Shown here: one piece after another, positions 56,780 through 64,000 of the stretch
Layout: every line of letters begins with the position of its first letter
How positions within the stretch are numbered: position 1 is the stretch's first letter
Source of the DNA: Trissonchulus latispiculum
Taxonomy: Eukaryota; Nematoda; Enoplea; Enoplida; Ironidae
Direction of reading: 5' to 3'
NCBI GenBank assembly: GCA_030248195.1
Contig: JASAND010019989.1
Span: forward strand, 1 to 64,000
DNA: 64,000 nucleotides
Program-made: the position numbers and the translations under genes
Notes under the pieces: model-generated
Database searches by the model: none
What the model was told of the DNA's origin: nothing
Seen by the model: the letters and a program-made list of their open reading frames with translations, nothing else

Positions 56780-57650
56780 AAAAAATAAAAATCGAATTTT
56801 TGCTGGCATTTTTGCAAATGAAGTACTTTTTGCTGGCATTTTCGCAAATGAAGTGCGATTGCAAAAACTTGGCAGTTAGAACGGTAGTGACCCCGTCTAC
56901 ATATGGTGCAGATTTCATGCCGATAGCCCATGTATAGCGACCTTGAGTAATAACGAATTCAAGAAAAAACGGGTCTTTTCCAGATTACCCCCCCCACCAC
57001 TCAAAGTTCTTAAAACTCGACCAAATGAGCTGAAATTTGGTATGGGTATGTTTTCGACCACGCTGAGTTCAAATATCGCAAAATTTTTCGATTTCGCGAA
57101 ATTCGATTTTTTCGATTTCTAAGGGGGGACCAAGGAAAACCGAAAAATTTTTTGTTTTCGATTTTGCTGAAAAGTTGTACATAGGGGTTTTCTGGACCGC
57201 CGAACACGAATCTGAAGTCCGTTTTTCTACACCGCTTTTCGTTAGCTCAGCATAAGCTTACAACTTACGCTTACAAATTTAGCTTATAATGAACTAACGA
57301 AAAGCCGTGTAGAAAAAACGGACTTCAGATTCGTGTTCGGCGGCCCAGAAAACCCCTATATACAACTTTTCAGCAGAATCGAAGACAAAAATTTTTCGGT
57401 TTCCCTTGGTCTCCTCTTAGAAATCGAAAAAAATCGAATTTCGCGAAATCGAAAAATTTTGCGATATTTGAACTCAGCGTGGTCGAAAACATACCCATAC
57501 CAAATTTCAGCTCATTTGGTCGAGTTTTAAGAACTTTGAGTGGTGTTGAGGGGTAATCTGGAAAAGACCCGAAAAAACATCACCCGTGGATCTGATTTCA
57601 GGATATATACAGCTAGAAAATTTTTGTTTTCATCCATGAATAGACTAAAA
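56778..57650 (+). repeat. Dispersed repeat, copy split by a foldback element
   Basis: Positions 56778-56970 and 57571-57650 together correspond to 421-705. A ~40-bp piece containing TTTTTGCTGGCATTT is locally duplicated (56793 and 56825). Confidence 0.7.
56971..57570. mobile_element. FB4 foldback element with TSD GAAAAAAC
   Basis: GGGTCTTTTCCAGATTACC at the left is mirrored by GGTAATCTGGAAAAGACCC at the right. The arms (about 288 bp each) run to GTTAGCTCAGC.../...ACTAAC around a ~22-bp centre. GAAAAAAC is duplicated at 56963-56970 and 57571-57578. The copy of the host repeat at 421-705 lacks the insertion. The inner arm is shared with FB3. Confidence 0.92.
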
Positions 57651-58752
57651 CTGAATGATAAATAGAGACCAAAACTAATTTCTTAAGCTTTAATACAAAA
57701 TATTTCAATAAAAGCTGTTGTGGAATATTCGTAGTATTTCCTTTAATTTTAACCACAGATTATTAAAAATGTAAAGCTGTATGAACAGTAAATGAAAAAC
57801 CCTCTTGTACAAAGACCTCAGTTTCTTTAGCTAATATTCAAAAGTCAAGTTTAAGGGAGCGAGGGGGTCCAATTTTGGTCCATTTTTCGAATTTGTCTGA
57901 TCTCACTGATTTTTACATATTTTATTATCCAAACTTTATATTTTAACGAGTTTTTTAAATTAAAGGCGTAAGTCTCACAGTTGTCAAGTAATTTCACCTC
58001 AGTTGAGGTTTCATGTGTTAAACATAGGCAGTAGAAAAACTTGTCATTTTTTCGCGTGGGCCAAAAAAATCTCGCTACAAACATTGATGAATCTGGACAA
58101 ATTTTACATTAAAATAACACTGACATGTTAAACTGCGGTATCTTGGAATTAGAATTTTAATTTGGGCCTTTAAAATTTGTGAATTAAGTTTGGAAGGATT
58201 AAAATTAAGCGGTAGAGAAAGCATTTTCAATTCTGTATCTATTTTTGTCAAATTCTTATGCTACTTGACAGAAGAAAGCATCGTTGTAATTGTTAGGTAG
58301 ACGCATTATCCTCCCAATATTTTGTGTGTATATGCAAAATTTTAATTTTTTAAACTTAAAATCCAGGGAGGGATTCGCTGGCTGGTCATTTTTGGTGGAG
58401 AGCAACTCCTCTATCCTCCTGACACAGCTGACCGTCGGGAACAATTTCATCATTAGTCACAAATTTGCAAGTCACAACGTGCGAACTTGTGTCTTTTAGC
58501 CACAAGTTGTCAAAACCATTACCAATTGAAGATATTTTTGCATTAATTAATGATTCTAGATTCAAAAACTGTACTGGCAGGACAGCATATCTATAAATGT
58601 AAGACCATTTCGACTGAGGGTCGGCAAACATTCGAAATCGAGTGGGTGATAACGAAAACGAAATTCAATCGAACTGTTTGCGTGTGCTGTGATTGAGGAA
58701 GAATGGAACTAAAAGACTAGGTGGAAGACACTGTAGTTTCCCTCCTGGACTG
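57651..58752. other. Unassigned sequence with an R6 end
   Basis: TTTAAGGGAGCGAGGGGGTCC near 57850 is followed by text related to the R6 ends. No gene is recognised in the rest. Confidence 0.4.
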
Positions 58753-58760
58753 AGTTATAT

Positions 58761-59197
58761 TAGTGAAATTTCAGTCACTGAAACTGAAACTGAAACTATT
58801 TTGTGAAGAGACCTGAAACTGAAACCGAAACATTTTTAGGCAGCCGACTGAAACTGAAACTGAAACTATATTTGGTAAAAAACTGAAACTCGAACTGAAA
58901 TTAGTTTCAGTCTTTCCTTAAATCTTGAAATTTTTAAGGTTGTGAGCTTCGATTCTGTTAACATTGCTGTAACAGGCTGAATAAACATTAAAATGTGCTT
59001 TATATTAACTCAGAGAGCTGGAAACTGGAGTTTTTTTTAAACCGAGCTGAAACTGAAACTGAAACTCCGACTGAAACTAAAAATGAAACTGAAATTATTT
59101 TACGTTGCCGATTTAAACTTAAACTGAACCTGAAACTATTTTGGTCCGTCGACTGAAACTGAAACTGAAACTAAAATCGGCTACTGAAACAACACTA
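58761..59197. mobile_element. CTGAAA-repeat hAT-like element, TSD AGTTATAT
   Basis: It starts TAGTGAAATTTCAGTCACTG and ends CTACTGAAACAACACTA. A perfect duplication AGTTATAT lies at 58753-58760 and 59198-59205. The left part carries CTGAAA words and so does the right part, on the same strand, at a 6-bp period. There is no coding content. An 8-bp duplication with TAGTG ends fits hAT. Confidence 0.85.
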
Positions 59198-59744
59198 AGT
59201 TATATAAAGAAAGTCCGTTTCCAGGCCTAAACTCAGTGTATATATACCTCATGTTACCTACATTTGGATATCGCGATCTCGGTATATACGCAGAACATCC
59301 GGCAAGGACTAGATTTGGACGGCGGTGATACTTATGTGGATTGAGGCAAGAATATGCCGTGATTTTCCCTTAGGATTTGACAAAATTGTCTCCTACATAC
59401 TTGACTGAGAAGTTACCCCTAATGTTAGTGTTAGTGTTAATCATACATACATGCAAATGGAAGCAGACAAGCGGTGGACGACGCCACCAGAAACATTGGC
59501 GTGTGCTGAATCAGTGGATACACATGTGTCGTCGTCTGACCGGTAAACTGGCCCTGCAAATACAGATATGCAAACGTACTTACATATTGCAAATTTTACC
59601 TAATATATACCCCTCTTTTGGCCAGTTTACTTCCCTTCCCTTGTCCCGAGGGCTCCATTTGAGGACGGGACCATTATTGCAAGTCGGAAGATGTGTAGCC
59701 TCCCAATCACTTTTCAAATTCCTCTAACATTTTGGATCTCTCGC

Positions 59745-59905
59745 TCTTTCCCCCAGTCCTAACAATTGATTGTTTGACCGATAACTTTAAAATTTAGATT
59801 GGTGCATACTAGATGCTTATAAATGCAAAAATTTTAAAATTTTAGAATTCTAAAAAGTTATGAATATTTTAAGTTTAAGTTGGTAAGGAGGGACCAACAG
59901 GATAA
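59745..59905 (+). repeat. Relic of an FB3-type arm
   Basis: CCCCAGTCCTAACA, TTTGACCGATAACTTTAAAA, GGTGCATACTAGATGC and TAAGGAGGGACCAAC follow the same order as 27010-27190. No inverted partner is seen. Confidence 0.6.
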
Positions 59906-60420
59906 AAAATAGCGCCCCCAAGTGCTGTGTGAGGGTCTCCCACACCAAATCTCCACTAAACTATGGGTGGGTCACATACCCATTACCCAAACCCATTTTA
60001 TTTTGGGAGTTGACCGAGTTTATAAGAACACCTTATCGTCTCGTCTACTCAACCGTGATGCTCCGTGTCTAATATGGGAGGCGGTGCCCCAGCGTTCAGT
60101 CCCCGTATGCCGAGTCGACTATTTATGAAAACTGTAATTTATTGACTGCGGCTGATAAATTTCGCTATTCTTGTCTTATACGCCGCAGTTTTTAGCATAA
60201 TCCAATGGAGAATTCCTGCCAAAAGTGGTATTCAAATCCCAGATATCTTGAGGCTAACTTTCGACGACTTCTTGTTCAGTGTAAAAAATTAGCCATGGAT
60301 CCTGAGCAGGACCAACTGTGGAGATTAAAAAAGGTTCTTGATTTCCTTTGTTTTATGCGTACTTTGTTCTTCTATATTTAAGGAAGTTTTATTGTCACTC
60401 ACTACAGCACCTGTGAGTGG
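59906..60420. other. Unassigned sequence
   Basis: No recognisable domain or repeat. Frames of up to 68 codons are unremarkable. Confidence 0.35.
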
Positions 60421-60495
60421 AAAGCATCGGGCCTCAGGTGTAATTTCCAGATTAGCGCTCCGATCGCTCTGCTAACTAAGCTAGCGACGCCACAG
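60421..60495 (-). tRNA. tRNA-derived sequence (probable SINE head)
   Basis: On the minus strand TAGCTTAGTTAGCAGAGCG is a good tRNA A-box/D-arm match. The B-box position holds a degenerate GAGGCCCGATGC. A microsatellite follows on one side. It is most likely a decayed tRNA-derived SINE, not a functional tRNA. Confidence 0.5.
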
Positions 60496-61205
60496 TTATA
60501 TATATATAATAGCAATATATATAGTTATATACATTTGGAAATAGCAAAAATAAAACTTGCAGCCACTTTTATAGAAAATCTCACGATTTTTGAAAGCTGA
60601 AAAAAGAAGCAGTTACGTAGTGAGCACTTTTGATGTGAAAATGCACACATTTTGCAACATTAAGTGAGCTCCGTACTAAATTATTTTCGGGCCTGACCTT
60701 GAACCCACCTTCCGCTAGACCTTGGACCCTCCCCTTTCTAAAATCCTGGGTGCGTGCCCGTATATATGGTAGAGGTCGCACTCGCATGCACTACTAATAT
60801 AGGAATTATGTTTTCACGTTTACAAATGGAAAGTTCATTAATTAGCACGACAGTATATTTATGTATTCAATATTTGGGTCAGACTTCTATTTTGTATTAC
60901 GTAACTTCATTCCGAATAAAATGTCGGAAAAGGAAAATAAAAAGTTGGTACGTAACCTAACCTGTTCCTTTCATATACATCAAGCTGGAAGGAGTTCGTG
61001 TCTACACTGAAGTGACATTAATCACACAAGTGCATTATACATTGACAGTGGAGCGAGGTGGCTATCAAAGCTCACATCTAGCTGTAGCACAGCACACATA
61101 AACCGTGATAAGCCTACCTAATAAAGCTAATTATCACTCTATCACCTGCGTCGCAAAAAGTCTTCTGCCCTTCTGTTGAATAAATTAACTAGCTTTGCTC
61201 AGGGT
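60496..61205. other. Mostly unassigned; includes a degraded hAT-like end
   Basis: CCTTGGACC..TTTCTAAAATCC and CCTGGGTGCGTGCC at about 60719-60752 match the right end of the MITE at 2935-3201. No left end or duplication is found. The rest is unrecognised. Confidence 0.45.
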
Positions 61206-62095
61206 ATTGCTTAGGGATTTTTCCGGGGCTGGGGGCATCCCGGGGGATTATCGGGAGAGAAGTTTCGGCGGGTGGGAAATTTTTCGCAAAAATGAGCCAA
61301 AATTGGTATTAAACGCAAAAAGATCTCCAAAATGCCTGGATTTAGGCTTAAAATAGCCATTTTTACAAAAAATCTCCGGCGAGGCCCGAAAATTTTTAAA
61401 ATTTCGCCTATTTTTGGCAAACATTTGGGCACCCAAAAATTCCGGATGGGGGAAGCAAACATCCCCGGGAGGGGACGATTTCGGGGGGAGGGAATGCATT
61501 TTCGGTGGGGAATTAATATCGACAGCCCCCGCCCATGGGCGTATCCAGGGGGGGGGGGGTGAGGTTGAGACCCATCCTTTTGGGTTGTATTTTATCAATA
61601 CTCCATTACAAAAAGTGCTAACTTTTGTCAAAACCCCCTCCTTTTCAAAATCTTGGATCCCTGCCTCTACCTGTAAAAATACCCTGGGTTTGCTGTCAGG
61701 TACATAGCGCTGCCTATCCTTCTGTTACAAGTACTAGTTGAAGCTCTATAAATTTAAAAATTGTTCGTTTTTAAATGCAAATACGAAGTAAACAAATTTT
61801 TGAAGTTGACGTATTGTTTGTTTGTTTGTTTGTTTGTTTATTTGTTTGTTTGTTTGTTTGTTTGTTTGTTTGTTTGTTTATTTGTTTGTTTGTTTGTTTG
61901 TTTGTTCGCCCCTACCCCGACGAAATAGACCTCTTCCCTAAGTTAGTTTCGCCCGAAATCGCCCCTCCCCGGATTTTTCGCGTTCCTCTAAATAGAGGTG
62001 CTCAAATTTTCGTCAAAAATATTCCAGTTTTCAACAATTTTCTGCTTCCCCAGAGATTTTTTCGTAAAATATATGTATTTTTAGCCTAAATCCAG
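61206..62095. repeat. Inverted G/C-rich repeat pair with a nested GGCGTATCC-type fragment
   Basis: 61210-61480 and 61911-62095 share, in opposite orientation, GCCTGGATTTAGGC and AAAAAATCTC with GGGGATTTTTCCGGGG-like ends. Between them lies a fragment (61533-61670) with GGGCGTATCCAGG and TTGGATCCCTGCC ends, as at 38788, and then a (TTTG)n run. Confidence 0.45.
61814..61906 (+). repeat. (TTTG)n microsatellite
   Basis: About 22 TTTG units with two TTTA variants. The 'VCLFVCLF' translation is a by-product. Confidence 0.95.
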
Positions 62096-62214
62096 GCATT
62101 GTTGAGAACGTTTTCCGTTTCTCCATGCAAAAAGCCAAAAATTCCAATTGTAGTCTTTGTCCGGAAAGCACTCTCCCCCGGAAGCCTGAAAATACCCAAT
62201 TAGCTGGTATATAT

Positions 62215-63964
62215 CATAGGGGTCGCGGCAGCGACCCCTATAATATGTGTCAAAAGTCCCTGGAGACACCATAAAATAAGCTGCGCAGAGGCTGCGCAAA
62301 ATCCTGCGCAGATCCTGCGCAGATTTCATGCGCAAATTGTAGAGCACATCGAGTTTAGTATGTGTGCGAAGTTTCAGCCCCGTATCACTTTCCGTTAAAA
62401 AGTTGCGCCCCGGACCGGTTATGGCGGCGATGTTTTTTTTCCGGTTTCTCCTATTTAATGGTCGTATTGTCCTGACTTTCCGCCTCTTTCACGTAATCTG
62501 CAGCGGAGGCCGGACCTAAAGGGGTATAGGGTCTGGTAGTACCCCATGCGCCATTTAAGAATCGCTACTTTTTTTGCGCCGCAGGTGCGCCACAGCGCCG
62601 CAGCGGCGCCGCAAAGTCGGCTCAGAGCGAAAAGTGACCATTTTTGTGGTCGCTGCGCAGCTCTAACGTTAAGAGCTGGAGCCGATTTCTTTTTATATTC
62701 AGAAACTACATATATTGAACTAACTAAATAGCTAAGTCTCGTTTCTCTATCACTTCCCATGCGACCACAGTGGCCGGCCAAAAATGGTGAAAATTCGAAA
62801 AATGAAAAATCGAAATTTCTCGCTGTGTATTCAACTTAGAAAGCTCAGTTCTTTCATACAAAGGTTTTCTGGCACGGCTAATTGATTCCCGTAAGCAGTT
62901 TTGCCGTCGGACCCACCCATATTGCTGGGCTGGTTCCACTTTGCTGTCGGGAGGGTCAAGTCGGTACCGACTTCCAAGAACACCATATAGGACTGTGCAT
63001 AGCCTCTCAAAACTTTGTCCATAGGGGTTTTCTGGTGCGCCCAGCTCATTTCCGGTGTCCGTTTTGCCGTCCGACCCACCAATTTTGCTGGGCTGGTTCC
63101 AATTTGCTCTCGGGAGGGTCAAGTCGGTACCGACTTCCAAGAACACCATATAGGACTGTGCATAGCCTCTCAAAACTTTGTCTATAGGGGTTTTCTGGTG
63201 CGCCCAGCTCATTTCCGGTGTCCGTTTTGCCGTCGGACCCACCCATATTGCTGGGCTGGTTCCACTTTGCTGTCGGGAGGGTCAAGTCGGTACCGACTTC
63301 CAAGAACACCATATAGGACTGTGCATAGCCTCTCAAAACTTTGTCCATAGGGGTTTTCTGGTGCGCCCAGCTCATTCCCGGAGTCCGTTTTGCCGTCCGA
63401 CCCACCCATTTTGCTGGACTGGCTCCACTTTGCCGTTTGAAGGGTAAATCGGGTAGGGGGTCAAGTGGTCAAAAATAAAATTTTTCAAAAGTAGTCAAAT
63501 TTGGTACCAAATGAAAGCCCTAAGTGAGCTGAACAACTTTTGTCATAGAATTGCATGCTCAAAGTGGTTGTAGAGTGCTGTGGTAGGGTGGGGGTGGGGA
63601 CTTAGGCGATTTTGGGTCAAAAATTAAAATTTTCAAAAGTGGTCAAATTTGGTACCAAATGAAAGCCCGCATCGAACTGAGCAACTTTTGTCATAGAAGT
63701 GCGTACCTAAAGTGGCTGTAGAGGCCTGTGGTGGGGTGGGGTGGGGACTTAGGCGATTTTGGGTCAAAAATTAAAATTTTCAAAAGTGGTCAAATTTCGA
63801 GTCAAATGAAGGCCCGCATCGAACTGAACAACTTTCGCCATAGAATCACCCACCCAAACTTGCTGTGTCGGATTTATATACTTGCTTTCTCAACCGGAAT
63901 TTAAACGACAGACATAGGCCCAATACACATATCCCCTTTTGTGCGGAGCATTTTTGTTACTTGT
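62215..63964 (+). repeat. R1 hairpin/minisatellite repeat, most complete copy
   Basis: It opens with the perfect hairpin ATAGGGGTCGC, loop GGCA, GCGACCCCTAT (62216-62241). Next come CTGCGCAG words, a conserved GTAGAGCACATCGAGTTTAG segment and GCGCCGCAG-rich palindromic words (62575-62615). The 163-bp units follow (landmark GTGCGCCCAGCTC at 63035, 63198 and 63361), then 147/148-bp units (TGA landmark at 63512, 63660 and 63807). It ends TGCGGAGCATTTTTGTTACT-TGT. The two ends are unlike each other, so this is not a classical TIR element. The frames inside are minisatellite by-products. Confidence 0.85.
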
Positions 63965-63988
63965 ATATATATATATATATATATATAT

Positions 63989-64000
63989 CATAGGGGTCGC
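63989..64000 (+). repeat. Start of a further R1 copy at the window edge
   Basis: After a TA run (63965-63987) the sequence CATAGGGGTCGC restarts the R1 hairpin, so two R1 copies lie head-to-tail, separated by a TA microsatellite. Confidence 0.6.

Noticed and set aside
61775..62089. 104-codon frame with a VCLF repeat
   Set aside because: It is direct translation of a (TTTG)n microsatellite.
62724..63447. Frames of 89-172 codons on both strands, also at 36507-36850 and 45297-46022
   Set aside because: These are the 163-bp R1 minisatellite read in several frames, present in every R1 copy in either orientation.

Overview
The window is eukaryotic nuclear DNA, most likely from a repeat-rich invertebrate animal. 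This rests on its AT-rich, gene-poor background, long TA microsatellites, tRNA-derived sequences, splice and poly(A) signals, and many nested non-autonomous DNA transposons. I could not identify the species. No operons, bacterial genes, rRNA or CRISPR arrays are present.

One gene stands out: an uninterrupted plus-strand reading frame at 8921-18217 (3098 codons from the chosen ATG). It encodes a Helitron-type replicase. In order it has a basic N-terminus, six near-identical ~102-residue Ser/Pro-rich repeats, a long Arg/Lys-rich segment, a DUF6570-like region, a Rep domain with an H-I-H motif and paired tyrosines, a PIF1-family helicase with its main motifs, and a C-terminal ubiquitin-specific protease (USP/peptidase C19) domain with all catalytic residues visible. 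A poly-G tract and a candidate acceptor precede the ATG. A consensus splice donor follows the stop directly, a second short frame with one in-frame stop lies 550 bp downstream, and a poly(A) signal lies at 20921.

The rest is mostly a layered transposon landscape. Left flank (1-7345): a TA-bounded element with terminal inverted repeats (TIRs), a hAT-like MITE with a perfect 8-bp target-site duplication (TSD), a Tc1/mariner-like MITE, and two hairpin-ended repeats that carry ~140-163 bp minisatellites. Middle (21284-32385): foldback elements, including one with symmetrical 650-bp arms, a 258-bp hAT-like MITE, and another hairpin/minisatellite element. Region 32385-48460: elements nested up to four deep. 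Several are bounded by perfect TSDs, and two hAT-like relatives (40224-41452 and 43532-47643) each show the empty site of an insertion in the other. Right part (48567-64000): a 645-bp-arm hairpin, a TTAA-bounded element split by a GGCCGG-rich hAT-like insertion, a foldback element with an 8-bp TSD, a CTGAAA-repeat hAT-like element, and a full-length hairpin/minisatellite repeat, with the next copy starting at the last bases.

The best candidates for something undescribed are the Rep-helicase-USP fusion and the recurring architecture of a GC hairpin end, a ~147-150 bp minisatellite with a conserved core, and a terminus of the type ACAAGTAACAAAAATGC. Whether the replicase mobilises these elements is speculation. 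All comparisons were made by eye, without alignments or database searches.
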